Origin: Lebetimonas sp. JH292
GTDB lineage: Bacteria; Campylobacterota; Campylobacteria; Campylobacterales; Nautiliaceae
Assembly: GCF_000523275.1 (NCBI RefSeq)
Contig: NZ_ATHQ01000002.1
Span: 22,300 to 86,299 of the forward strand
DNA length: 64,000 nt
Direction of reading: 5' to 3'
Part shown: positions 1 through 8,145 of the stretch, piece by piece
Layout: each line of letters starts with the position of its first letter
How positions within the stretch are numbered: position 1 is the first letter of the stretch
The notes under the pieces: generated by a model
Seen by the model: only the letters and a program-made list of their open reading frames with translations
Told to the model about the DNA's origin: nothing
The model's database searches: none
Translations under genes and position numbers: made by a program

Positions 1-443
1 AAATATTTGTGTTCAAAACTTGAAATTAACACTTTATTTTCAAATTCAAATTTTTTTATGGTTTCTAAGATTTTTTCCAAAAAGACAGGTTCATTTTTAA
101 ATACTTTTTTCAGTTCAATATTTACAGGCATATTCATTTCTTTGCACAATTCTAACGTTTCTTTAAGTGTTGGTATTTTTTCATCAGGATATATTGTAAA
201 ATTTTTTAATTCTTTCAGTGTAAATTTGCAAACTTCCCCTTTGCCGTTTGTGGTTCTGTCAATTGTGTCGTCATGTATTACAACTATTTGATTATCTTTT
301 GCAAATGTAACGTCAAATTCTATAAAATCGGCGTTGTTTTTAGCTGCTTTGAACGCATTTAACGTATTTTCCGGATACAAAGCGCTTAATCCCCTGTGGG
401 CACCTATAATATGAGTTTTATCGAAATTGTCGAAAAAATTCAT
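1..443 (-). CDS. Glycerophosphodiester phosphodiesterase, 3' end cut by window edge
   Basis: Reading the minus strand from the ATG at 443 gives an open frame of 147 codons that runs off the window edge. It opens with IIGAHRGLSALYPENTL, the GDPD-family signature (metal-binding and catalytic HRG followed by PENT), then IEFDVTFAKDNQIVVIHDD, the E-x-D and H-D metal ligands, and DRTTNGKG. The family cleaves glycerophosphodiesters to glycerol-3-phosphate and an alcohol. The start has AAGGAATTATA just upstream. It is transcribed away from the ABC exporter that begins 25 bp downstream on the other strand. The C-terminal part of the TIM barrel is outside the window. The family assignment is firm; the substrate is not known. 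Confidence 0.88.
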   Translation of the reverse strand, partial: MNFFDNFDKTHIIGAHRGLSALYPENTLNAFKAAKNNADFIEFDVTFAKDNQIVVIHDDTIDRTTNGKGEVCKFTLKELKNFTIYPDEKIPTLKETLELCKEMNMPVNIELKKVFKNEPVFLEKILETIKKFEFENKVLISSFEHKY

Positions 444-468
444 TATAATTCCTTAAAAAAGGCTTGAT

Positions 469-2160
469 TTGCTTACATTTAAAAAAATATTAAAAGAAAT
501 TCAAAAATATAAAAAAGAATTTATTATTGCTCAAATTATAGCACTTTTGGCTACGCTTATCTCCATTCCTATACCACTTTTAATGCCTCTTTTAATTGAT
601 GAGGTATTACTCCATAAAGGCGGCTGGTGGATAGATTTTATTAACCGTTTTGAGAATTGCAATCCGTTTTGTTATGTGATGATAACTTTGTTTGCAGTGC
701 TGATATTAAGGGGCTCTTTTATGTTTTTGAATATAGCCCAGGCATTTTTTTTTGAAAAAATAACAAAAGATATAACTTATAAAATAAGGTTGAGGGTAAT
801 AGAGCATTTAAAAAGAATTTCTCTTAATGAATATGAAAATTTAAAAACGGGGGATATTGCAAGTAGACTTATAAGCGATGTAAATACTCTGGAGGATTTT
901 TTAATAAAATCGGTTTCTAAATTTGTAATTTCATTTTTGACGCTGATTGGAGTCGCTGTTGTTTTACTAAGTATTAATTTAAAACTTGGGCTTTTTATAC
1001 TTTTGCTTAATCCTTTTGTTGTTGTTTTTTCAGGAAAACTGGCCAGAAAAGTTAAAAAATATAAACTTTCCCAAAATAAAACAATTTCTGTGTTTCAGGA
1101 AGCTTTAATAGAAACTCTGGAACTGTTTGACCAGATAAAAGCATACAACAAAGAAAATTTTTTCTTTAAAAGACTGTTTTTACTGGCGGGGGAAATGAAG
1201 AAAAAAGCATTTGAGTTCAGCTACAAAAGCGAAGCTTTTAACAAAATGAGTTTTTTAATGTTTTTGGTGGGATATGAAATATTCAGGGCTGCCGGAATTT
1301 TGGCGGTTGCATATGATGATTTAAGTATCGGTATGATGATAGCTGTATTTAGTTATTTGTGGTTTATGATGAGTCCTATTCAGGAAATTATAAATATTCA
1401 GTACTCTTTTTTCAGTGCAAAAGCGGCACTTGAGAGGATAAATAAATTGTTTGAACTTAAAAAAGAGCCTGTTTATGAGCATAAAAAAAATCCGTTTAAT
1501 AAAAATATAGAAATTGAAACTAAAAATTTATATTTTAAATATAAAGATGATTGGATTTTGGAAAATGTGAATATAAAAATAATACCTTTTAAGATTACTG
1601 CGTTAATTGGTGCAAGCGGAGGCGGAAAAACAACATTTGCAAAATTAATCTCAGCTTTGCTGGTGCCGGATAGGGGAGATATTTTATATAATAAAATCAG
1701 TTATAAGGAGATAGGTTTAAATGAAATAAGAAAACATGTCGCCTTAATCTTGCAGGAAACTAAACTTTTTAACGATACTCTAAGGTTTAATCTGACATTA
1801 GGAGAAAATTTCGATGAAAGTGAGATAAAGAAAGCTTTAAAAAAGGCGGAATTTTTAAAGTCAGTAGATAAATTGCCAAAAGGGCTTGATACGTTTATAG
1901 GGAAAAACGGGGTGAAACTGAGCGGCGGGGAAAGGCAGAGGGTTGCAATAGCAAGAGCAATTCTTTTTAAACCTGAAGTTGTGATTTTGGATGAATCCAC
2001 CTCAGCCCTTGATATAGACACAGAAGACAGGGTTTTTAAAAACATAGAAAATTTTTTAAAACAAAGAACATCAATTATTATTGCCCACAGGGCTGAAACA
2101 ATTGCAAAAGCGGATGAAATTTTAATGGTAAAAGAAAGAAATATTATAAAAGTTTCTTAA
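469..2160 (+). CDS. ABC exporter, fused membrane and ATPase domains (MsbA-like)
   Basis: The 563-residue protein has an N-terminal six-helix exporter domain (about residues 15-300) followed by a nucleotide-binding domain. Visible motifs are Walker A GASGGGKTT (381-389), signature LSGGERQRVAIARA (from 484), Walker B VVILDES (from 504) and the H-loop AHRAE near 540. This is the half-transporter layout of MsbA/lipid or peptide exporters, which work as homodimers in the inner membrane. The start is TTG, chosen because AAAAAAGGC ends six bases before it. The substrate cannot be read from sequence. The gene is followed by a promoter for ilvD, so it is probably its own transcription unit. Confidence 0.9.
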   Translation: MLTFKKILKEIQKYKKEFIIAQIIALLATLISIPIPLLMPLLIDEVLLHKGGWWIDFINRFENCNPFCYVMITLFAVLILRGSFMFLNIAQAFFFEKITKDITYKIRLRVIEHLKRISLNEYENLKTGDIASRLISDVNTLEDFLIKSVSKFVISFLTLIGVAVVLLSINLKLGLFILLLNPFVVVFSGKLARKVKKYKLSQNKTISVFQEALIETLELFDQIKAYNKENFFFKRLFLLAGEMKKKAFEFSYKSEAFNKMSFLMFLVGYEIFRAAGILAVAYDDLSIGMMIAVFSYLWFMMSPIQEIINIQYSFFSAKAALERINKLFELKKEPVYEHKKNPFNKNIEIETKNLYFKYKDDWILENVNIKIIPFKITALIGASGGGKTTFAKLISALLVPDRGDILYNKISYKEIGLNEIRKHVALILQETKLFNDTLRFNLTLGENFDESEIKKALKKAEFLKSVDKLPKGLDTFIGKNGVKLSGGERQRVAIARAILFKPEVVILDESTSALDIDTEDRVFKNIENFLKQRTSIIIAHRAETIAKADEILMVKERNIIKVS

Positions 2161-2193
2161 ATTTATATTTTTGCATTTTTAAGCTTAAAGTGT

Positions 2194-2199
2194 TAAAAT
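2194..2199 (+). promoter_or_regulatory. Extended -10 promoter of ilvD
   Basis: TGTTAAAAT, an extended -10 box, ends 21 nt before the ilvD ATG. The ribosome site AAAAAAAGG lies between. Same geometry as the other promoters listed here. Confidence 0.55.
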
Positions 2200-2220
2200 A
2201 CAGGAAAAAAAGGACATAAA

Positions 2221-3909
2221 ATGAGAAGTGATGAAGTAAAAAAAGGATGGCATAGAGCCCCACACAGAAGTTTGTTTAGAGCTACAGGACTTAAAGATGA
2301 AGATTTTGAAAAACCTTTTATTGCCGTTGCAAACTCTTTTATTGAAGTAGTTCCAGGGCACTTTTTTTTAAATAAATATGCGGAAATTGTAAAAGATGAA
2401 ATTAGAAAAAACGGATGTGTGCCTTTTGAATTTAATACAATCGGTGTAGACGACGGTATTGCAATGGGGCACGACGGTATGCTTTATTCTCTGCCAAGCC
2501 GTGAGCTTATTGCAAATTCAGTAGAAACCATGATGAATGCTCATAAATTTGATGCGCTTATCTGTATTCCAAACTGTGATAAAATAACTCCGGGAATGGT
2601 TATGGGGGCACTCAGGGTAAATGTGCCTACTATTGTGGTGACAGGCGGACCTATGAGAGCCGGGCATATGAAAGACGGAACACCGATTGACCTTGCTACA
2701 GTATTTGAAGGTCTTGGTAAATTTGAAAAAGGTGAAATTGATGAAAATACTTTATACGAATTGGAATGCAATGCATGTCCGGGGGGAGGAAGCTGTTCTG
2801 GTATGTTTACTGCTAATTCTATGAATACATTAATAGAAGCTATGGGACTTGCCCTTAAAGGAAACGGAACTGTTCCCGCTCTTACATCTGAGAGGGAAGA
2901 ACTTCTAAGACTTGCAGCCAGAAGAATCTGCGAAATTGCAAAAGACGAAAAACTTTATGAACAGTATAGAATAAAAAATATTATCAACGAAAAAGCGGTT
3001 CATAATGCGTTTGTTGTGGATATGGCGATGGGTGGAAGCACAAATACCGTTTTGCATATGATGGCAATTGCAAAAGAAGCCGGAGTTGATTTTGATTTGG
3101 CTAAAATTAATGAAATCGCAAAACATGTAAGCCATATCGCAAAAATTTCCCCTTCACTTCAGACAGTTCATATGGAAGATATTAATAAAGCCGGCGGGAT
3201 CAGTGCCGTTATGAAAGAAATTTCAAAAAGAAGCGATGTAATACTTTACACTGATAATCCTGTAATTGAAGGCGGAAGTGTTGCCGACAGGATTAAAGAT
3301 GCTAAAGTGCTTGATTATTCTATAATTAAACCTGTTGAAAAACCGTTTAGTAAAGTAGGCGGGCTTGCCGTTTTATTCGGTAATTTGGCTGAAGAAGGGT
3401 GTGTTATTAAAACAGCCGGAATTGTCGGAAGTAGAAAATTTACTGGCCGTGCGGTATGCTTTAATTCCCAACAGGAGGCAATTGACGGAATTACAGGCGG
3501 AAAAGTAAAAGAAGGAGATGTTGTCGTAATCAGATACGAAGGACCAAAAGGCGGACCCGGAATGCAGGAAATGCTGGCACCAACAAGCCTTATTATGGGT
3601 ATGGGGCTTGGAGACAAAGTCGCTCTTATAACTGACGGTAGATTTTCAGGTGCCACAAGGGGGCTCAGTGTTGGGCATGTAAGTCCTGAAGCGGCTGAGG
3701 GCGGAATGATTGGACTTTTGAAAGACGGGGATATTATAGAAATTGATGCCGATAATTTTTCTATAAATGTAAAATTAAGCGATGAAGAAATTGAAAAAAG
3801 AAAAAAAGAATTCATTCCTATTAAAAAAGAGGTGCCAGGAAAATGGTTAAGGGATTACCGTGTCCTTGTTACAAACGCTGCTAACGGGGCGATACTTAAA
3901 GCGGATTAG
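2221..3909 (+). CDS. ilvD: Dihydroxy-acid dehydratase
   Basis: The enzyme dehydrates 2,3-dihydroxy acids to 2-keto acids in valine, isoleucine and leucine synthesis, using an iron-sulfur cluster. The 562 residues match the usual IlvD length. Cluster cysteines are visible as C119 in [12 protein letters not shown]186 in [11 protein letters not shown], and C192 in the same stretch; the C-terminal [10 protein letters not shown] motif is present. The ATG has AAAAAAAGG upstream. leuA and leuC in the same window belong to the same branched-chain pathway. The stop codon overlaps the GTG of the next gene (TAGTG), so the diguanylate cyclase is probably translationally coupled to it. Confidence 0.96.
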   Translation: MRSDEVKKGWHRAPHRSLFRATGLKDEDFEKPFIAVANSFIEVVPGHFFLNKYAEIVKDEIRKNGCVPFEFNTIGVDDGIAMGHDGMLYSLPSRELIANSVETMMNAHKFDALICIPNCDKITPGMVMGALRVNVPTIVVTGGPMRAGHMKDGTPIDLATVFEGLGKFEKGEIDENTLYELECNACPGGGSCSGMFTANSMNTLIEAMGLALKGNGTVPALTSEREELLRLAARRICEIAKDEKLYEQYRIKNIINEKAVHNAFVVDMAMGGSTNTVLHMMAIAKEAGVDFDLAKINEIAKHVSHIAKISPSLQTVHMEDINKAGGISAVMKEISKRSDVILYTDNPVIEGGSVADRIKDAKVLDYSIIKPVEKPFSKVGGLAVLFGNLAEEGCVIKTAGIVGSRKFTGRAVCFNSQQEAIDGITGGKVKEGDVVVIRYEGPKGGPGMQEMLAPTSLIMGMGLGDKVALITDGRFSGATRGLSVGHVSPEAAEGGMIGLLKDGDIIEIDADNFSINVKLSDEEIEKRKKEFIPIKKEVPGKWLRDYRVLVTNAANGAILKAD

Positions 3910-5474
3910 TGAAAAAATATTTTTTTATTTTCTCTTCTTTTGTTTTTCTTACAAGTACAATACTGCTTTTTTTTATTGTTTTTGATTTTATAAATTATGC
4001 AAAAGCCAAAATGAATGAGGTTATTCATCAAAAAAGGATAAAAGAATATAATTTTATAATAAAAGAAAACAAAGATTATCTCTATTCATTAGCCAAATAT
4101 TTTGCCAATTCTCCTTTGGTTAAAAAAGCATATAAAGAAAATAATCCTAATTTAATTTATAATGAATTTGCACCACTTTTTAATATTATGAATAAAAAAA
4201 ATCTTATTGAAGAGCTTCATTTTTTTAAATATCCCGCTGTTAATTTTTTGGATTTTCCAAACGACAATACAAAAATGTTTGACGCCTCAAAAAAAAGACT
4301 TGATATTTTAAATATAGAAACTGCAAAAAAAGGAGACGTTTTTTATTATATTTGCGCAAAATATCCTGGACTCAGGGCCGTTTTTCCAATAGAGGTTGAT
4401 TCAAAAATTGTGGGCAGTGTTTCTTTCGCTCAGAAGATAGATTTTTTAATAAACAGATTTAAACTTTTGGGTGTTAAAAAAATATCAATTTTTTTAAATG
4501 ACAGACTGCTTAAATTTTTTTTAATGCCGAAATTTTATAAAAGTTATAAAAAATGCCCTTTAATTGAAAATAAATACAGATTGTTAGGGGATAAAATAAA
4601 AGAAAATAAATATTTTATTACTAAAATTGAATTAAAAGACTATTTCGGAAACGAACTGGGAAAAATAATTTTGGCCGATAGAAATGAAATAATGTTTAAA
4701 GATATTGTGGTACATATTTTGGGTTATGTTTTTATATTTGTATTAATAATGTTTATGGGATGGTTTTTTTATTTTAGAATGTTAAATTATATTATAAAAG
4801 AGCTTAATAAAACAGATATTTATGTAAAGTTGTTAAAAAATCAGGAGTTTGACAAACTTCCTAAAACTTTTGAAGTAAGAAATGAAATAAACGTACATCA
4901 AAAAGCCATAATAGACGCTGCAAAGGAAATAAAAGCATTTATAAATATTTTACGCTCAAAAAAAGAAGAATATTACAACAAAGCTTATATAGATATTTTA
5001 ACCGGTGCATTTAACAGAAGGTTTTTAGAAGAAAAAGAGCATGAACTCTTTTTGAAATACAAAACATTAAAAAAACAGGTTTCGGTATTAATATTTGATA
5101 TAGACGATTTTAAAAAAGTAAACGATACATACGGACATGATGTAGGGGATATGGTTTTAAGCGAAATAGGAGAAATTGTAAAACAGATTTTAAGAAAAAA
5201 TGATATTTTTATACGTTACGGAGGGGAAGAGTTTGTAATAATCTTAGAAGATGTTAAATTAAAAGAAGTCGTTAAAATTGCTGAAAAATTAAGAAAAGCC
5301 ATAGAAAATAAAAAAATAAAAATAAATGACGAAAAAGAGATAAGTGTCAGCGTTTCCATCGGAATAAGCGAATTAAATTACGAAACTGACAACAATTTGT
5401 TTGATACGATAAAACGGGCGGATGAAAAACTGTATATAGCAAAAAGAAACGGTAAAAACAGGTGGGAAGTATAA
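3909..5474 (+). CDS. Membrane-bound diguanylate cyclase (GGDEF)
   Basis: The 521-residue protein probably makes c-di-GMP from two GTP. It has an N-terminal membrane helix (about 3-26), a ~240-residue extracytoplasmic sensing region, a second helix (about 266-290), and a C-terminal GGDEF domain. The active site reads GGEEF at 438-442 within RYGGEEF. The product-inhibition I-site RxxD is present as RKND (428-431), exactly five residues before it, so feedback inhibition is expected. The metal Asp in FDIDDFKKVNDTYGHD is intact. The gene begins with GTG overlapping the ilvD stop by one base. No EAL phosphodiesterase domain is seen. The ligand of the sensor region is unknown. Confidence 0.92.
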   Translation: MKKYFFIFSSFVFLTSTILLFFIVFDFINYAKAKMNEVIHQKRIKEYNFIIKENKDYLYSLAKYFANSPLVKKAYKENNPNLIYNEFAPLFNIMNKKNLIEELHFFKYPAVNFLDFPNDNTKMFDASKKRLDILNIETAKKGDVFYYICAKYPGLRAVFPIEVDSKIVGSVSFAQKIDFLINRFKLLGVKKISIFLNDRLLKFFLMPKFYKSYKKCPLIENKYRLLGDKIKENKYFITKIELKDYFGNELGKIILADRNEIMFKDIVVHILGYVFIFVLIMFMGWFFYFRMLNYIIKELNKTDIYVKLLKNQEFDKLPKTFEVRNEINVHQKAIIDAAKEIKAFINILRSKKEEYYNKAYIDILTGAFNRRFLEEKEHELFLKYKTLKKQVSVLIFDIDDFKKVNDTYGHDVGDMVLSEIGEIVKQILRKNDIFIRYGGEEFVIILEDVKLKEVVKIAEKLRKAIENKKIKINDEKEISVSVSIGISELNYETDNNLFDTIKRADEKLYIAKRNGKNRWEV

Positions 5475-6298
5475 TAAAAACAGCTTTAGTTATAATAAAA
5501 CTTGTTATTCCTTTTTATATTTTGGCTGATGTTTTAATCTATTTTCATGTTTTAGAACATATATCTTTTTTGTTTAAACCTTTTACTTTTATTTTAGGCT
5601 TTGATGATAAGCTCGCTTTGAGTCTGGCTGCCGGGTTGCTTTTTAATATTTATGCCGGGATTGCATTTGCCGCACCTTTGAATCTCAGTCCATATGAATG
5701 GACTGCCCTTGGGCTTTTTATGGGTATTGCTCATGCTTTGCCTGTTGAAAATGCAATAATGAAAAAACTTGGAATTTCTGTTTGGTATTCAACTATCTTA
5801 AGAATAAGCGGGGCAACCTTAGCGGTGTATATATTTAAATTATTTAATTTTCATTTAAATGATGCGGTAGTTTCAAAAAATATTGAAATAAGTCACTATA
5901 ACAGTTTTTTTAATATGCTTTTGCATTCTGTTTATAATGCTTCAATACTTGCTTTAAAAATTATTGTTTTAATCTCAGTTATCATAATCTTTATGGATTT
6001 TATAAAAGCTAAATTTTTTAAAGATAAAAATATAAGTTCACATTTTTCAATTGTAACAGGTTTGATTCTCGGAATAACTTACGGGGCAGGAATATTGATT
6101 AAAGAAAAAGAAAAACTCTCAAAAAAAGATATACTGTTTATCGGAACTTTTTTAATGATATGTCATTCGGTTATTGAAGATACCGCCCTTTTTGCCATTT
6201 TTGGGGCAAGCATATGGATATTGATTTCTATCAGGCTGATTTTGGCAATAATTATCTCTTTTTTAGTTGTAAAACTATATAACAAATCTAATTTTTGA
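5462..6298 (+). CDS. Nucleoside-recognition (Gate) domain membrane protein
   Basis: The 278-residue protein is almost entirely membrane helices (eight or so), with the conserved Gate-type features of the nucleoside recognition family (PF07670): a P-x-E stretch in GIAHALPVENAIMKKLG and a second C-terminal repeat containing CHSVIEDTALFAIFG. These proteins are predicted transporters, but their substrates are mostly unproven. The start is GTG inside the 3' end of the cyclase gene (13-nt overlap), so it appears co-translated with it. Family call is by pattern; function in this organism is unknown. Confidence 0.72.
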   Translation: MGSIIKTALVIIKLVIPFYILADVLIYFHVLEHISFLFKPFTFILGFDDKLALSLAAGLLFNIYAGIAFAAPLNLSPYEWTALGLFMGIAHALPVENAIMKKLGISVWYSTILRISGATLAVYIFKLFNFHLNDAVVSKNIEISHYNSFFNMLLHSVYNASILALKIIVLISVIIIFMDFIKAKFFKDKNISSHFSIVTGLILGITYGAGILIKEKEKLSKKDILFIGTFLMICHSVIEDTALFAIFGASIWILISIRLILAIIISFLVVKLYNKSNF

Positions 6299-6362
6299 TT
6301 TTTAAAAAATTTTCTATTATTATTTTTGTGTTTTATCTTCTGTCTGTAAAAAAGAAGAAAAA

Positions 6363-6932
6363 TTAATCTTCTTTAACTTCTATTGCCTGATAAGTATAAA
6401 TTACCGGATGATACTGCAAACAATCCCCCGGAAGTCCCGCTTTTAAGCAAAGATGTGCAAAAAACAGATCAAAATTTGGAAGTTCCTCCCATACGCTTGG
6501 CAAAAATGTCGCCTGATGATTTGCAAGCTGAAGTATTACCCCGTCAACCCCTGGTCTTATTTTACTTCTTAAATCATTTACGTCTTCATATTCAAGTTTT
6601 TCAGGAATAGTAAGTACGCTTACATCAATTTCTATTTCTTCAAACTCTTCTGGTCTTAGCGGTTCAAATCTTGGGTCGCCAAAGGCTGCTGCTTTTGCAT
6701 TTTCAATAACATCATCTATTAAAGGTCTGTATGGTAAAATTGAACCTATACAACCTCTAAGATTAGAACCTCTTGGCAGATTTTTCTTTTTTAATGTTAC
6801 AAAGCAAGCTCTTTTTTCAGCTAAAAAAGGATATTTTTGGAGCCACTCATTTTTATCAATTAATTTTTTACCTTCAAACTCTTCTAAAATTGAAAGTCTT
6901 GCAATTTTTGGTAAAATTTTTAAATCTTCCAT
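6363..6932 (-). CDS. AMMECR1-domain protein
   Basis: The 189-residue protein carries the AMMECR1 hallmark LRGCIGS followed by YRPLIDDVIENAKAAAFGD and a DVSVL strand, in the order seen in bacterial and archaeal AMMECR1 proteins (the A component of the so-called AmmeMemoRadiSam set). Its molecular function is not established. The Memo and radical-SAM partners are not nearby. The ATG is preceded by AAGGAGGGGAAA, one of the strongest ribosome sites in the window. Its 5' flank carries an extended -10 box and then the palindromic repeat. Confidence 0.88.
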   Translation of the reverse strand: MEDLKILPKIARLSILEEFEGKKLIDKNEWLQKYPFLAEKRACFVTLKKKNLPRGSNLRGCIGSILPYRPLIDDVIENAKAAAFGDPRFEPLRPEEFEEIEIDVSVLTIPEKLEYEDVNDLRSKIRPGVDGVILQLANHQATFLPSVWEELPNFDLFFAHLCLKAGLPGDCLQYHPVIYTYQAIEVKED

Positions 6933-6951
6933 TTTCCCCTCCTTTTATATT

Positions 6952-6957
6952 ATTTTA
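6952..6957 (-). promoter_or_regulatory. Extended -10 promoter of the AMMECR1 gene
   Basis: On the minus strand TGGTAAAAT ends 19 nt before the ATG at 6932, with AAAAGGAGGGG between. Same geometry as the other promoters. Confidence 0.5.
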
Positions 6958-6968
6958 CCAAAATTGAT

Positions 6969-7141
6969 AACTACAAAGATAAAAATATTACAGCTCAGAG
7001 CTCCATTTTGCTAACGCACCGCTCAAATTTTGCTAAAAATTGCAAACAGCTACGCAGGCCCTAAGGGCTCGGTGCAATTTTTTTAACGTAAAATTTTTGC
7101 TAAATTCCGCTACGCTGTCATATTTTTACTTTTTCATTATT
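6969..7141. repeat. Palindromic intergenic repeat, copy 1 (~173 bp)
   Basis: This element matches 12852-13025 along its whole length. It starts AACTACAAAGATAAAAATAT. The ends are inverted: AAAAATATTACAGC (6981-6994) pairs with GCTGTCATATTTTT (7114-7127) with one mismatch. Internally AAATTTTGCTAAAAATTGCA pairs with TGCAATTTTTTTAACG, and the centre is GCCCTAAGGGC. The whole element can fold as one long imperfect hairpin. No open reading frame is seen. It lies between two minus-strand genes. Confidence 0.85.
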
Positions 7142-7206
7142 TAGTCAGTGTCTTTCACTTAAAACTTGGCCACTTGGAACTTGTTTACTCGGCACTTGGA
7201 ACTTTT
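7142..7206. repeat. Short tandem spacer with repeated ACTTGGAAC
   Basis: ACTTGGAAC occurs twice and ACTTGGCC once in about 60 bases, between the palindromic repeat and the stop codon of the FlhB-like gene. It looks like slippage-derived spacer sequence. No coding or promoter signal is seen. Confidence 0.5.
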
Positions 7207-7485
7207 TTATTTACTAAGCTGTGCTCTCTCTTCTAATTTATAAAGCCAAATAAACACTTCAACAACTGCTTCATACATTTTTGGAGGTATCTCTTCCCCT
7301 ACTTCTAAGCTTAGAAGCATATTTGCAAGTTCTTCATTTTGAAATAAAGGCACATCAAATTCTTTTGCTTTTTTAATTATTTTTTGTGCTATTTCGCCTT
7401 TTCCTTTTGCAATAACTTTTGGGACCATGTCTTCATAAGCCTTATATTTTAAGGCAACCGCTTTAGTATTTGTAAATTTTTTCAT
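7207..7485 (-). CDS. FlhB C-terminal-domain-like protein (FlhX type)
   Basis: The 92-residue protein matches the cytoplasmic domain of the flagellar export switch FlhB: AVALKYKAYEDMVPKVIAKG, then VPLFQNEELANMLLSLEVGEEIP, then a C-terminal helix with VVEVFIWLYKLEE. It lacks the four-helix membrane part of FlhB, and the NPTH autocleavage motif is replaced by FTNTKA. Such stand-alone domains (FlhX) are known in Campylobacterota and can act with or substitute for the FlhB C-terminus. Its start overlaps the 3' end of the thpR remnant by about 23 bases. Confidence 0.82.
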   Translation of the reverse strand: MKKFTNTKAVALKYKAYEDMVPKVIAKGKGEIAQKIIKKAKEFDVPLFQNEELANMLLSLEVGEEIPPKMYEAVVEVFIWLYKLEERAQLSK

Positions 7486-7877
7486 AAATAGGGCCTTTTT
7501 TGGTTAAAGTTGATTTATATAAATATACTTCAAGTGGAAAGTTAAGTTTAAGTTTTGCCATTTTTGAAGTTTTTCTTTTAACTTATTTTTTATCTATGTT
7601 TTTAATTCTGCAAAGTGTAATGTGAGCTAAAAAGGGTTTATCGTTTTTTAAATTAAACTTTTTATTTATTTCTTTATTTATTAAATCATTCTTAAACATG
7701 CAAATCTAAAATTTTATTTTTTATTTTGTATTTCTCCGGTTCGTCTTCTCCAATAAATTTATGCGTTAAATGTAAATTCCACCCTTCCACCCATTTGCCA
7801 TCAATCACATCTTTAAAATCGTTTTTAATAGCTTGATAAATTGGCAATTTTATTGGAGTTGCTATAAACAGTCTCAA
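7463..7877 (-). pseudogene. thpR: RNA 2',3'-cyclic phosphodiesterase remnant (thpR)
   Basis: From a TTG at 7877 the minus strand reads MRLFIATPIK, then LHLTHKFIGE (first H-x-T motif), stopping at 7692. A second frame continues FKNDLINKEINKKF and contains AHITLCRIK (second H-x-T motif). A further frame gives YLYKSTLTKKGPIYEKIYKY and stops at 7463. All three pieces are in family order, but the total is about 138 codons against the usual ~175-180, and the strand between the two H-x-T motifs is short. Together that means at least two frameshifts plus an internal loss, so a decayed gene is more likely than simple sequence error. Confidence 0.7.
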
Positions 7878-8084
7878 TGCATAATCCTTGATATGATATA
7901 AAAAATAGCACTTAAAACAATTGAAATTAATAATTGATGATGTGATTGGAAAATAAAAACTAAAATTTTCTTTTTGAATCACAATATCACCCGGCAGATG
8001 AAACAGCGGAAAATCTTTAAAAAAATATAAAATAAGACCAATTATTATAAAAACAACTCCTGTAAAAATAAAGATTTTAGCCAT
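7874..8084 (-). CDS. DUF2905-like small membrane protein, one frameshift
   Basis: From the ATG at 8084 the minus strand reads MAKIFIFTGVVFIIIGLIL, then HLPGDIVIQKENFSFYFPIT, the DUF2905 pattern of one helix, LPGDI and a FYFP motif. After SSII the second helix (ISIVLSAIFYIISRIMH) continues in another frame and ends at TGA 7874-7876, overlapping the thpR TTG as TTGA. The span is 211 bases, so one base is extra, near 7925-7935. The corrected protein would be 69 residues. Without correction the frame runs on into thpR and gives an artificial 130-residue fusion. Function of the family is unknown. Confidence 0.68.
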
Positions 8085-8103
8085 TTATCACCTTTTTGTT
8101 ATT

Positions 8104-8109
8104 ATTATA
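8104..8109 (-). promoter_or_regulatory. Extended -10 promoter of the DUF2905 gene
   Basis: On the minus strand TGCTATAAT ends 19 nt before the ATG at 8084. It sits back to back with the leuC promoter, the two -10 boxes being only nine bases apart. Confidence 0.6.
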
Positions 8110-8118
8110 GCAAATTGA

Positions 8119-8124
8119 TATAAT
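8119..8124 (+). promoter_or_regulatory. Extended -10 promoter of leuC
   Basis: TGATATAAT ends 21 nt before the leuC ATG, with AAAAAAAGGA between. Divergent from the DUF2905 promoter. Confidence 0.62.
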
Positions 8125-8145
8125 TCCAATAAAAAAAGGATTTTT

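Noticed and set aside
3315..3815. 166-residue minus-strand ORF opposite ilvD
   Set aside because: Serine/proline-rich shadow of a highly conserved gene, no ribosome site and no family pattern.
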